From: Bacteroidota bacterium
GTDB lineage: Bacteria; Bacteroidota; Bacteroidia; Flavobacteriales; Flavobacteriaceae
Reading direction: 5' to 3'
Assembly (NCBI GenBank): GCA_018267095.1
Contig: JAFDZC010000005.1
Span: 1 to 64,000, forward strand
Length of the DNA stretch: 64,000 bases
The translations under genes and the position numbers were made by a program. Shown in pieces: positions 42,925 through 51,492 of this stretch (its first letter is position 1; each line of letters opens with the position of its first letter). Under the pieces are notes generated by a model. That model was given only the letters and a program-made list of their open reading frames with translations. It ran no database searches and was not told the origin of the DNA.

Positions 42925-44868
42925 TTATTTTGTATTGAGCGGATCGAGTTTTTGCCCGACCACGCGATCCATATAATCTTGAATAAAGGCTTTACAACGC
43001 AGTTCTAAATCATTCATTGCGGCGTTGCGTTGTCCAATTAAATTGTGTTGCAAAGCTTTGTCGTTTTTATCGTAAAAGCCCAGCGATTTCTTTCCGTCAA
43101 AAATACAGATATAATCGCCTTTGGAGAACTGATACAAACTTCCGGTGGAATTGATCACAAAAGGTTCTTGCGTTTTTTTATCGAGTAAACTTCTGCCCCA
43201 ACTTCTAAACGGTTTCGGGTAACCGATCATGTCCAAAATCGTCGGATATATATCGATTTGTTGTGCCAAATCTTCATCTACGCCTACATATTCGCTGTCG
43301 GGTTTAAAAATCATAATCGGAATGGCAAAGCGCTCAATCGGACGGCGATATTCTTTATAAAAAGTGGTATTGCCGTGGTCAGCTACCATTACAAAAATGG
43401 TGTTTTTGTACCAAGGTGACTTTTTGGCTTCTTGAAAAAATCGCTTGAGTGAATAATCGGTGTATTCAATGCATTTGTGAATCGGCACATCGCCTTCCTT
43501 AAATTTGCCTTTGTATTTTTCTGGGATATTGTACGGTTCATGCGATGAAACGGTAAATACCGAAGAGAAAAACGGTTGCTTTTGCCCATCGAGTTTTTGT
43601 TTCATAAACTGCAAAAACGGTTCGTCCCAAATGCCCCAAAATCCATCGAATTGGCTGTCATCGTTGAATTCGGTTCTTCCGTAATATTGGTCAATGCCCA
43701 GGATGTTTGAGAAACCCAAAAAACCCATCGATCCATTGGCAGCTCCGTGAAAAAAAGAGCTGTTGTATCCGATGCCTTCTAAAGTGGAAACAATCGATTC
43801 AATTTTTTGTTTCGGATAAGGTGAAGAAGTAAACGCATCTTTAAACGACGGAATCCCAGCCAATATTGAGGACATTCCGTGAATAGACTGACGACCGTTG
43901 GTATAAGCATTGGTAAAAATCATGCTGTGATTCGCGAGTGAATCTAAAAACGGGGTATGCGATTTAAAATCTTTGATGTTGGCTTTTTTGTTGAAAGCTC
44001 CATAGTATTCGCGCCCATTGCTCTCGAGAATAAAAATCACCACATTTGGTTTGGTGAACGGATGGTTGTGGTATTGTTTGATGGGCATTACTTTTTCAAG
44101 AATCACTTGCGCATTTACCCCGGGATAATTGGTCTTGGCAAAGCTGTTGCTAAACATGGTTCGGATGAGCGCAAATGGCGTGTTGAGTACAATATCCGAA
44201 TGCACAATATTCTTGACATGACGGCTGGCATCGAGCAAATTAATCGGTCGCGTAGACTTTTTAAAATCGCCTCCGCGGATACCACCCACAATCAGAGCCG
44301 CTATGAGCAAAAAGCCAGCAGTTGAAAATCCGTAATAATGCAAATTCTTTGAAGTGTATGGCTTAAAGTCAACTCTGATGCGCTTGTAGGCCCAAATCCA
44401 CAAACCGGCAAAAACAAAAAACAACACAAAAACATACCAAAAATCAACCACAAAACTCAACATCAATTGAGCCATGTTGTTCTCGTGTTCAATAACATTC
44501 ATGACCGCTGCCGTGGTGCGCGCATAGGTATATTTGTAGTAAATTAAATCGATAAAGTTGGTTGCATACGCCAGTAAATTTGTGGCAAAATACAAATAGA
44601 ATAAAAACTTCTGATAACTGACAGTCGTGGCTTTTTTAACGGGAATAATCGAGCAAACAATAAACAGCATATTGACATACAAAATGGCTGTGGTGTCAAA
44701 TGGAATTCCGTAATAGCACAAACGTGCAAACTCTGCCAACGATGGAACTTTAAGCAGTCCGGCATTGAATACATAAAACAAAACCCGAGCGAAAAAATAA
44801 AACAAATACGCCAGTAATATCCTGTATAACAATACTTTGTATTCAGAAAGTCGCCAGTGTTTGAGCAT
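42925..44868 (-). CDS. LTA synthase-like sulfatase family membrane protein
   Basis: A 647-residue protein with about five membrane spans in the first 220 residues and a C-terminal alkaline-phosphatase/sulfatase domain. The domain has 'NVVIFILESNGREYYG' (about 274-289, metal Glu), 'NGRQSIHGMSSILAGIPS' (about 316-333), 'SHEPYNIPEKYKGKF' (about 420-434), and the late metal-binding 'FVMVADHGNT' (about 473-482). In LtaS the nucleophile is Thr; here a Ser of 'RQSIHG' is the likely match. Such proteins move phosphoglycerol or phosphoethanolamine groups to surface glycolipids. It probably modifies lipopolysaccharide or another outer-membrane glycolipid; no teichoic acid is expected in this phylum. 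Confidence 0.85.
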   Translation of the reverse strand: MLKHWRLSEYKVLLYRILLAYLFYFFARVLFYVFNAGLLKVPSLAEFARLCYYGIPFDTTAILYVNMLFIVCSIIPVKKATTVSYQKFLFYLYFATNLLAYATNFIDLIYYKYTYARTTAAVMNVIEHENNMAQLMLSFVVDFWYVFVLFFVFAGLWIWAYKRIRVDFKPYTSKNLHYYGFSTAGFLLIAALIVGGIRGGDFKKSTRPINLLDASRHVKNIVHSDIVLNTPFALIRTMFSNSFAKTNYPGVNAQVILEKVMPIKQYHNHPFTKPNVVIFILESNGREYYGAFNKKANIKDFKSHTPFLDSLANHSMIFTNAYTNGRQSIHGMSSILAGIPSFKDAFTSSPYPKQKIESIVSTLEGIGYNSSFFHGAANGSMGFLGFSNILGIDQYYGRTEFNDDSQFDGFWGIWDEPFLQFMKQKLDGQKQPFFSSVFTVSSHEPYNIPEKYKGKFKEGDVPIHKCIEYTDYSLKRFFQEAKKSPWYKNTIFVMVADHGNTTFYKEYRRPIERFAIPIMIFKPDSEYVGVDEDLAQQIDIYPTILDMIGYPKPFRSWGRSLLDKKTQEPFVINSTGSLYQFSKGDYICIFDGKKSLGFYDKNDKALQHNLIGQRNAAMNDLELRCKAFIQDYMDRVVGQKLDPLNTK

Positions 44869-44955
44869 AAATCAGAAGCTTAAAAAATAAATCTGCCGCA
44901 AAGATAAAAACACTCTCGCTGTGTTGGTTGCAATTGGCTAGAAAATAACAAAAAA

Positions 44956-44985
44956 TTGTAGCGTAATTATTTATTCTTTAATTTG
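44956..44985 (+). promoter_or_regulatory. Candidate promoter of the acyl-CoA ligase
   Basis: TTG (44956-44958), 19 nt, TTAATTTG (44978-44985), one mismatch from TAnnTTTG. It lies 22 nt upstream of the ATG. Confidence 0.4.
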
Positions 44986-45007
44986 CAGAGCCTAACAACC
45001 ACCCAAA

Positions 45008-46789
45008 ATGAGCAGTATTACTCGATTATTTGATTTTCCGTACTATCAGCTATCCAAAAACAATATGCCCAAAGCATTGGTGACCAAATACAACGGTCAA
45101 TGGATGGCCACTTCAACCCAAGAATACATCGACAAAGCCAACGCGATTTCAAGAGCTTTGTTGCGATTGGGCGTTCACGTAAATGATAAAATTGCGGTCA
45201 TCAGCTCTAATAACCGCACCGAATGGAACATCCTGGACATTGGCGTGTTGCAATTAGGCGCGCAGAACGTACCGATTTATCCGACCATTTCAGAAGTAGA
45301 TTATCAGTACATCCTGAACCATTCAGAGTCGAAATATTGCTTTGTTTCTGATGTTGAAGTTTTAAGAAAAGTTAATCTGATTCGCGCAGAAGTTCCGTCG
45401 CTGATTGAAGTGTACAGTTTTGATGAAATTGATGGCTGCAAAAACTGGACAGAATTGCTTGAATTAGGCAATGATCCATCAAATCAAACTGAAGTTGAAG
45501 CCCGAAAAAACCAAGTCAAAACCGAAGATTTGGCGACCATTATTTATACTTCAGGAACCACCGGTCAGCCCAAAGGCGTGATGCTTTCGCACCAAAATAT
45601 TGTATCGAATGTCATTGATAGTTCTCCGCGTATTCCGTTTGAAGAAGGCTCGAGTGTGGCACTGAGTTTCTTGCCGATTTGCCACATTTTTGAACGGATG
45701 ATTTTGTACATCTATCAGTATTATTCGGTGTCTATTTACTTTGCCGAATCGATTGATAAACTCTCTGACAACATCAAAGAAGTCAAACCAACCGTGTTTT
45801 CGGTTGTGCCGCGTTTGCTTGAAAAAGTCTATGATAAAATTTACGCTAAAGGCTCAGAACTTACCGGAATCAAAAGAAAATTATTTTTCTGGGCCATCGA
45901 GCTCGGACTCAAATACGAACCCTACGGAGCCAACGGTTTTTGGTATGAATTTCAGCTTAAAATAGCGCGCAAACTCATTTTCAGCAAGTGGAAAGAAGGT
46001 TTGGGCGGCAACCTCAACGTTATGGTTTCCGGAAGTGCAGCATTACAACACAGACTTATTCGCGTGTTTGCAGCAGCAGGTTTACCGGTCATGGAAGGCT
46101 ACGGACTAACCGAAACTTCGCCGGTAATTTCAGTGAATTGTGAGAGAAACGGCGGTTTTAAAATTGGTTCGGTAGGCGTTCCAATCAATAACGTTGAAGT
46201 CAAAATTGCCGAAGATGGTGAGATTTTATGCAAAGGTCCGAACGTCATGATGGGCTACTACAAAGATCCCGAAAAAACAGCCGAAGCCATTCAAAATGGT
46301 TATTTTCATACGGGCGATATTGGCGAAATTGATGCTCAAGGTTTCCTGCGCATCACCGATCGCAAAAAGGAAATGTTCAAAACTTCGGGCGGAAAATACA
46401 TCGCTCCGCAACTCATCGAAAATGCCATGAAACAATCGCGCTTCATTGAGCAAATCATGGTCATTGGCGAAGGCGAGAAAATGCCGGCAGCGTTTATTCA
46501 GCCTAATTTTGAATTTGTGAAAGAATGGGCAAAAATCCATCATATTGAATTGGGCAACACCAATCAAGAAATTATTTCAAATCCAAAAGTAATAGCGCGC
46601 ATTGGCGAAGAAGTCGAAACGCTCAACGAAAAATTTGGCAATTGGGAAAAAATCAAACGCTTTGAACTCACGCCCGATGTTTGGTCTATTGATGGTGGCC
46701 ACCTCACACCTACTATGAAACTCAAACGAAAAGTGGTGATGGAAAAATACAAATCACTTTATCAACAAATCTACGGAGCAAACCAATAA
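45008..46789 (+). CDS. Long-chain fatty acid-CoA ligase (FadD15/FACL type)
   Basis: A 593-residue AMP-forming acyl-CoA synthetase that activates long-chain fatty acids. The P-loop-like motif is 'IIYTSGTTGQPKGVMLSHQN' (about 178-197), the A5 region 'GYGLTETSPVISV' (about 360-372), 'HTGDIGEIDAQGFLRITDRKKEMFKTSGGKYI' region (about 435-466) and a final Lys near the C-terminus ('TPTMKLKRK'). Its size and the 'MVSGSAALQHRLIR' segment (about 338-351) fit bacterial long-chain ligases like FadD15. It is separated from the beta-oxidation operon downstream by a small membrane gene and a terminator, but the pathway link is likely. Confidence 0.93.
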   Translation: MSSITRLFDFPYYQLSKNNMPKALVTKYNGQWMATSTQEYIDKANAISRALLRLGVHVNDKIAVISSNNRTEWNILDIGVLQLGAQNVPIYPTISEVDYQYILNHSESKYCFVSDVEVLRKVNLIRAEVPSLIEVYSFDEIDGCKNWTELLELGNDPSNQTEVEARKNQVKTEDLATIIYTSGTTGQPKGVMLSHQNIVSNVIDSSPRIPFEEGSSVALSFLPICHIFERMILYIYQYYSVSIYFAESIDKLSDNIKEVKPTVFSVVPRLLEKVYDKIYAKGSELTGIKRKLFFWAIELGLKYEPYGANGFWYEFQLKIARKLIFSKWKEGLGGNLNVMVSGSAALQHRLIRVFAAAGLPVMEGYGLTETSPVISVNCERNGGFKIGSVGVPINNVEVKIAEDGEILCKGPNVMMGYYKDPEKTAEAIQNGYFHTGDIGEIDAQGFLRITDRKKEMFKTSGGKYIAPQLIENAMKQSRFIEQIMVIGEGEKMPAAFIQPNFEFVKEWAKIHHIELGNTNQEIISNPKVIARIGEEVETLNEKFGNWEKIKRFELTPDVWSIDGGHLTPTMKLKRKVVMEKYKSLYQQIYGANQ

Positions 46790-46897
46790 AAGCAGCAGTA
46801 AAGCTTGGTTCATAAATGTTTATAATTGGTCAACAACTGTTAAATTTTCGCTCATCAGAAAATTAACTTTACGTAAACCAATTAAAACCAAACTGTT

Positions 46898-47293
46898 ATG
46901 AATGTAAAAAACTTTATTTTGGCCGGTATTACCGGTGGTATTGCAGACTTTTTATTGGGCTGGCTGTTCTACGGAATCTTATTCCACGATTATTTTGGTG
47001 GTGGCGAACCGAATTTAACTTTTATTTTCGCCGGATGTATGAGTTTCGGATTTCTGATGTCGTACATTTATAATAATCTCGCATCTATTCACAGTTTAGC
47101 AGCTGGTGCCAAAGCCGGAATCGGAATCGGAGTAATTACCGGTCTGATGGAAAACTTCTTTCGCTCATCGATGGAAGCGCAACCCAACTTTCAAATGATG
47201 GCTATGGATGTAGCAATTTGTTTGCTGATGGGCGCCGGTGTCGGTGCTGTAGTTGGAGCAACCTTAGGAGCTTTGAATAAAAAACCAGCTTAA
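46898..47293 (+). CDS. Small membrane protein of unknown function
   Basis: A 131-residue protein with about four hydrophobic helices (about 5-27, 43-60, 68-90, 105-127). It is rich in Gly, with 'GLMENFFRSSMEAQPN' in the third loop and 'GAGVGAVVGATLGAL' in the last helix. It resembles DUF1761-like membrane proteins but I cannot place it with confidence. It has its own ribosome context and ends at a strong terminator, so it is probably a single-gene unit. No signal peptide cleavage site is seen. Confidence 0.7.
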   Translation: MNVKNFILAGITGGIADFLLGWLFYGILFHDYFGGGEPNLTFIFAGCMSFGFLMSYIYNNLASIHSLAAGAKAGIGIGVITGLMENFFRSSMEAQPNFQMMAMDVAICLLMGAGVGAVVGATLGALNKKPA

Positions 47294-47311
47294 AAAAAAT
47301 TCAGTTATCCT

Positions 47312-47345
47312 AAAACTCCTCTAAAAAGAGGAGTTTTTTATTTTC
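47312..47345 (+). terminator. Rho-independent terminator
   Basis: Stem ACTCCTCT/AGAGGAGT (47315-47322 and 47327-47334) with an AAAA loop, preceded by A and followed by TTTTTTATTTT. It ends the small membrane gene and isolates the MarR operon. Confidence 0.9.
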
Positions 47346-47398
47346 AAGAATTCTCTGAAATTAAATTTGCTATAGCTACTTATTTTTTTTAAATTTAG

Positions 47399-47429
47399 TA
47401 TGCGTGCATAATATTTTTTTATAACTTTG
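47399..47429 (+). promoter_or_regulatory. marR operon promoter with palindromic operator
   Basis: TAACTTTG at 47422-47429 is a -7 box, 20 nt before the MarR ATG. A perfect inverted repeat TATGC-GT-GCATA at 47399-47410 covers the -33 region. That position would let a repressor block RNA polymerase. Confidence 0.5.
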
Positions 47430-47449
47430 AATTTCATTGACAAATAATT

Positions 47450-47893
47450 ATGAAAGATAAAACCATAGATTACGTATTGCGTGCAACATGGCAAGCAGTT
47501 TCTCGAATGTATAACGAAGAGGCTGCCAAATATAACGCTACCATGGCCACCGGTTTTGCTTTACTGAGTTTAGATAAAGAAGCCGGCACACCATCAACAA
47601 CGCTGGGTCCAAAAATGGGAATGGAAGCTACCAGTCTTACCAGAACATTAAAATCAATGGAAGAAAAAGGATTGATTTCACGACAAAAAAATCCTGAAGA
47701 TGGACGCGGTGTTTTGATTTACCTGACAGATTTTGGCAAAGAAAAAAGAGAACTCTCTAAGAATACGGTGCTCAAATTCAATGAGACCATCAAGAACCAT
47801 ATTTCTGAAGAAAAACTTCAACATTTCATGGAAGTCACCGAGATTATCTATGAATTAATTCAAGAGAAAAAAATATTTAACACCAACGAATAA
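47450..47893 (+). CDS. MarR family transcription regulator
   Basis: A 147-residue winged-helix regulator. The wing-helix region is 'GPKMGMEATSLTRTLKSMEEKGLISRQKNPEDGRGVLIYLTDFGK' in parts (about 52-100); 'TSLTRTLKSMEEKGLI' is the recognition helix, and 'DGRGVLIYLT' is the MarR DxRxxxxxLT wing. It is the first gene of a run with fadN-like, thiolase and acyl-CoA dehydrogenase genes, and starts 2 nt upstream of the next start. It likely represses this operon in response to a fatty acid or acyl-CoA ligand, through the palindrome at 47399-47410. Confidence 0.9.
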   Translation: MKDKTIDYVLRATWQAVSRMYNEEAAKYNATMATGFALLSLDKEAGTPSTTLGPKMGMEATSLTRTLKSMEEKGLISRQKNPEDGRGVLIYLTDFGKEKRELSKNTVLKFNETIKNHISEEKLQHFMEVTEIIYELIQEKKIFNTNE

Positions 47894-47894
47894 C

Positions 47895-50285
47895 ATGAAA
47901 CGCACCATCAAAAAAGTGGCAGTAGTCGGCTCTGGAATCATGGGTTCCGGAATTGCTTGTCATTTGGCCAACATCGGTTTGGAAGTTTTATTATTAGACA
48001 TCGCACCCAATGCACTAACGCCTATTGAAGAAAAGAAAGGTCTGACATTAGAGAGCAAAATTGTGCGCAACCGAATTGTCAATGAACATTTGGCCAATGC
48101 GCTCAAATCAAACCCCTCGCCTATTTACAGTCAGAAATTCGCTGCTAGAATTACCACCGGAAACACCACCGATGATATGACGAAAATCGCTACTTGTGAT
48201 TGGGTCATTGAAGTGGTTGTTGAGCGGTTGGACATCAAAAAATTGGTTTTTGAACAAATTGATCGTTTCCGCAAACCCGGAACATTGGTCACTTCAAACA
48301 CTTCAGGTATTCCGATTCAATTTATGAGCGAAGGCCGAAGCGAAGATTTCCAACAACACTTTTGCGGAACGCACTTTTTTAATCCGGCGCGTTACTTGAA
48401 ACTATTCGAGATAATTCCCGGACCAAAAACCCAACCTGAAGTCATTGATTTCTTGTTTGATTACGGATCAAAATTCCTCGGAAAAACTTCAGTCGTCGCC
48501 AAAGATACACCGGCCTTTATCGGAAACCGCATCGGTATTTTCGGGATCATGAGCTTGTTTCACCAAGTCAAAGAAATGGGCTTAACCATTGAAGAAGTAG
48601 ACAAACTCACCGGTCCGGTGATTGGCAGACCAAAATCAGCCACCTTCAGAACGGTTGATGTAGTCGGCTTGGACACTTTGGTGCATGTGGCCAACGGTTT
48701 ATATGAAAATTGCCCTGATGATGAAGCGCATGAATTGTTCAAATTGCCTGAATTCATTCAAAAAATGATCGAAAATCAATGGCTGGGCAGCAAAACCAAA
48801 CAAGGATTTTACAAAAAAGTCGACAAAGATATTCTTTCATTAGACCTCAATACTTTAGAATATCGTCCGAATAAAAAAGCATCATTCGCCACTTTAGAAC
48901 TCACCAAAACCATTGACAAACCTATTGATCGCTTTAAAGTTCTAGTCAAAGGAAAAGACAAAGCCGGTGATTTTTACCGCAAGAATTTTGCAGCCATGTT
49001 TGCTTATGTCTCGAATCGCATTCCTGAAATCTCAGACGAACTTTACAAAATTGACGATGCCATGAAAGCCGGTTTCGGTTGGGAAAATGGCCCATTTGAA
49101 ATTTGGGATGCCATCGGTGTTGAAAAAGCCATCGAGATGATGAAAAACGAAGGCTACACACCTGCGACTTGGGTAACTGAAATGCTATCCGGCGGCGTTT
49201 CATCCTTCTATTCTGTCAAAAACGGAGCGACTCATTTTTATGATATTTCTTCAAAATCATACGCTAAAAAACCAGGGCAAGACAGCTTTATTATACTCGA
49301 TAATATCCGCGAAACGCAAAAAGTTTGGGGCAATAGCGATTGCAGTTTATTCCACTTGGGCGATGGCATTTTAAATCTGGAATTCCATTCAAAAATGAAT
49401 ACCATCGGTGGCGGCGTGCTCACCGGTATCAACAAAGCCATTGATTTGGCCGAAAAAGAATACCACGGATTGGTCATCGGAAACCAAGGAGCCAACTTCT
49501 CGGTCGGAGCCAACATCGGTATGATTTTCATGATGGCTGTTGAACAAGAATACGACGAACTCAATATGGCCATCAGAATGTTCCAAAACACGATGATGCG
49601 TTGCCGTTATTCCTCGATTCCGGTGGTGGTAGCTCCACACGGAATGACTTTGGGTGGTGGCTGCGAAATGACGATGCATGCCGATCGCGTAGTGGCCGCC
49701 GCTGAAACGTATATTGGCTTGGTAGAATTTGGCGTAGGCGTGATTCCCGGCGGTGGCGGTTCAAAAGAAATGACTTTGCGCGCCTCAGATTTATTCCGCA
49801 AAAATGATGTTGAACTCAATGTACTTCAAGAATATTTCTTAACTATTGGAATGGCCAAAGTCGCGACTTCTGCTTATGAAGCTTTTGATTTAGGCGTGCT
49901 CCAAAAAGGAAAAGACATTGTCGTGGTCAACCGCGATCAACAAATAGCCACGGCCAAACAAATCGCTTTGCAGATGGCCGAACAAGGCTATACGCAACCG
50001 ATGCAGCGAAACGACGTGAAGGTTTTGGGCAAACAAGCTTTGGGAATGTTTTTGGTGGGCACCGACCAAATGGTGGCCGGACAATACATTTCAGAACACG
50101 ACCGAAAAATCGCCAATAAACTCGCTTATGTCATGGCCGGAGGCGATTTATCTGAACCAACACTCGTTTCGGAACAATATTTATTAGACATCGAACGCGA
50201 GGCTTTCTTGAGTTTGTGTACCGAACGCAAAACGCTCGAGCGCATTCAGTTTATGTTAACCAAAGGAAAACCACTCAGAAACTAA
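47895..50285 (+). CDS. fadN: 3-Hydroxyacyl-CoA dehydrogenase/enoyl-CoA hydratase (FadN type)
   Basis: A 796-residue bifunctional beta-oxidation enzyme. The order is dehydrogenase first, hydratase last: NAD site 'VAVVGSGIMGSGIACHLA' (about 8-25), 'SNTSGIPIQFMSEG' (about 135-148), C-terminal dehydrogenase parts with 'IGNRIGIFGIM' (about 211-221), then the crotonase segment with 'GNQGANFSVGANIGMI' (about 530-545) and 'GGGCEMTMHADRVVAA' (about 590-605). The last helix region holds 'VEFGVGVIPGGGGSKEM'. This order matches Bacillus FadN rather than E. coli FadB, which begins with the hydratase. It lies 1 nt after the MarR gene and 4 nt before the thiolase. Confidence 0.93.
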   Translation: MKRTIKKVAVVGSGIMGSGIACHLANIGLEVLLLDIAPNALTPIEEKKGLTLESKIVRNRIVNEHLANALKSNPSPIYSQKFAARITTGNTTDDMTKIATCDWVIEVVVERLDIKKLVFEQIDRFRKPGTLVTSNTSGIPIQFMSEGRSEDFQQHFCGTHFFNPARYLKLFEIIPGPKTQPEVIDFLFDYGSKFLGKTSVVAKDTPAFIGNRIGIFGIMSLFHQVKEMGLTIEEVDKLTGPVIGRPKSATFRTVDVVGLDTLVHVANGLYENCPDDEAHELFKLPEFIQKMIENQWLGSKTKQGFYKKVDKDILSLDLNTLEYRPNKKASFATLELTKTIDKPIDRFKVLVKGKDKAGDFYRKNFAAMFAYVSNRIPEISDELYKIDDAMKAGFGWENGPFEIWDAIGVEKAIEMMKNEGYTPATWVTEMLSGGVSSFYSVKNGATHFYDISSKSYAKKPGQDSFIILDNIRETQKVWGNSDCSLFHLGDGILNLEFHSKMNTIGGGVLTGINKAIDLAEKEYHGLVIGNQGANFSVGANIGMIFMMAVEQEYDELNMAIRMFQNTMMRCRYSSIPVVVAPHGMTLGGGCEMTMHADRVVAAAETYIGLVEFGVGVIPGGGGSKEMTLRASDLFRKNDVELNVLQEYFLTIGMAKVATSAYEAFDLGVLQKGKDIVVVNRDQQIATAKQIALQMAEQGYTQPMQRNDVKVLGKQALGMFLVGTDQMVAGQYISEHDRKIANKLAYVMAGGDLSEPTLVSEQYLLDIEREAFLSLCTERKTLERIQFMLTKGKPLRN

Positions 50286-50289
50286 AATT

Positions 50290-51471
50290 ATGAAAACAGC
50301 ATATATCGTAAAAGGTTACCGAACTGCCGTGGGCAAAGCGCCCAAAGGATTGTTTCGATTCAAACGCCCCGATGAATTGGCCGCTGAAACCATAGAATAC
50401 CTCATGCAACAATTACCTGATTTTGATCGATCGCGTATTGATGATGTGATGGTCGGAAATGCCATGCCAGAGGCCGAACAAGGTTTGAACATGGGTCGTT
50501 TGATATCGCTCATGGGCTTAAAAGTAACTGATGTGCCCGGAGTTACAGTGAATCGCTATTGTGCTTCCGGCATTGAAACCATCAGCATGGCCGTAGCCAA
50601 AATTCAAAGTGGCATGGCCGATTGCATTATTGCCGGTGGTGCCGAAAGTATGAGCTACATTCCGATGGGCGGATACAAACCCACGCCTGATTACAAAGTA
50701 GCTGCAGCCGGTCACGAAGATTATTATTGGGGCATGGGACTCACCGCCGAGGCTGTGGCCAAACAGTTCAACGTATCACGCGAAGATCAAGATGCATTTG
50801 CGTTTGCTTCGCATCAAAAAGCATTGAAAGCCCAAGCCGAAGGTAAATTTGACGCGCAAATTGTACCAATTTCGGTGGAGCATACCTTTATCAACGAAAG
50901 CGGCAAAAAAGAAACCAAAAACTACACGGTCAACAAAGACGAAGGCCCAAGAGCCGATACCAATCTCGAAGCGCTCGGAAAACTAAAACCTGTTTTTGCA
51001 GCTGACGGAAGCGTTACGGCTGGAAATTCATCGCAAATGAGTGACGGAGCTGCATTTGTCATGATTATGAGCGAAGACATGGTCAAAGAATTGAATCTGC
51101 AGCCGATGGCCCGAATGGTGAGTTATGCCGCAGCCGGAGTGGAGCCGCGCATTATGGGCATTGGCCCGGTCAAAGCGATTCCGAAAGCTTTGCAACAAGC
51201 CGGATTACAACTCAAAGACATCGATTTGATTGAGCTCAACGAAGCTTTTGCCTCGCAATCTTTGGCGGTGGTGCGCGAATTGGGCATCAACCCTGAAATC
51301 GTGAATGTCAATGGTGGCGCCATTGCTTTAGGCCATCCGCTGGGCTGTACAGGCGCTAAACTGTCAGTACAACTCTTTGACGAAATGAAACGACGCAGCA
51401 GCAAATACGGAATTGTTTCGATGTGTGTCGGAACCGGGCAAGGCGCTGCCGGAATTTTTGAATTACTATAA
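50290..51471 (+). CDS. fadA: Acetyl-CoA acyltransferase (thiolase)
   Basis: A 393-residue thiolase that cleaves 3-ketoacyl-CoA. The active-site Cys is in 'VNRYCASGIETISMA' (about 87-101), the late His in 'NVNGGAIALGHPLGCTGA' (about 338-355) and the second Cys in 'SMCVGTGQGAAGIF' (about 378-391). 'NEAFASQSLAVV' (about 317-328) is the thiolase loop. The context (FadN-like before, acyl-CoA dehydrogenase after) supports a degradative role over acetoacetyl-CoA synthesis. Confidence 0.95.
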   Translation: MKTAYIVKGYRTAVGKAPKGLFRFKRPDELAAETIEYLMQQLPDFDRSRIDDVMVGNAMPEAEQGLNMGRLISLMGLKVTDVPGVTVNRYCASGIETISMAVAKIQSGMADCIIAGGAESMSYIPMGGYKPTPDYKVAAAGHEDYYWGMGLTAEAVAKQFNVSREDQDAFAFASHQKALKAQAEGKFDAQIVPISVEHTFINESGKKETKNYTVNKDEGPRADTNLEALGKLKPVFAADGSVTAGNSSQMSDGAAFVMIMSEDMVKELNLQPMARMVSYAAAGVEPRIMGIGPVKAIPKALQQAGLQLKDIDLIELNEAFASQSLAVVRELGINPEIVNVNGGAIALGHPLGCTGAKLSVQLFDEMKRRSSKYGIVSMCVGTGQGAAGIFELL

Positions 51472-51492
51472 AACAACATAAACATCCTAATT

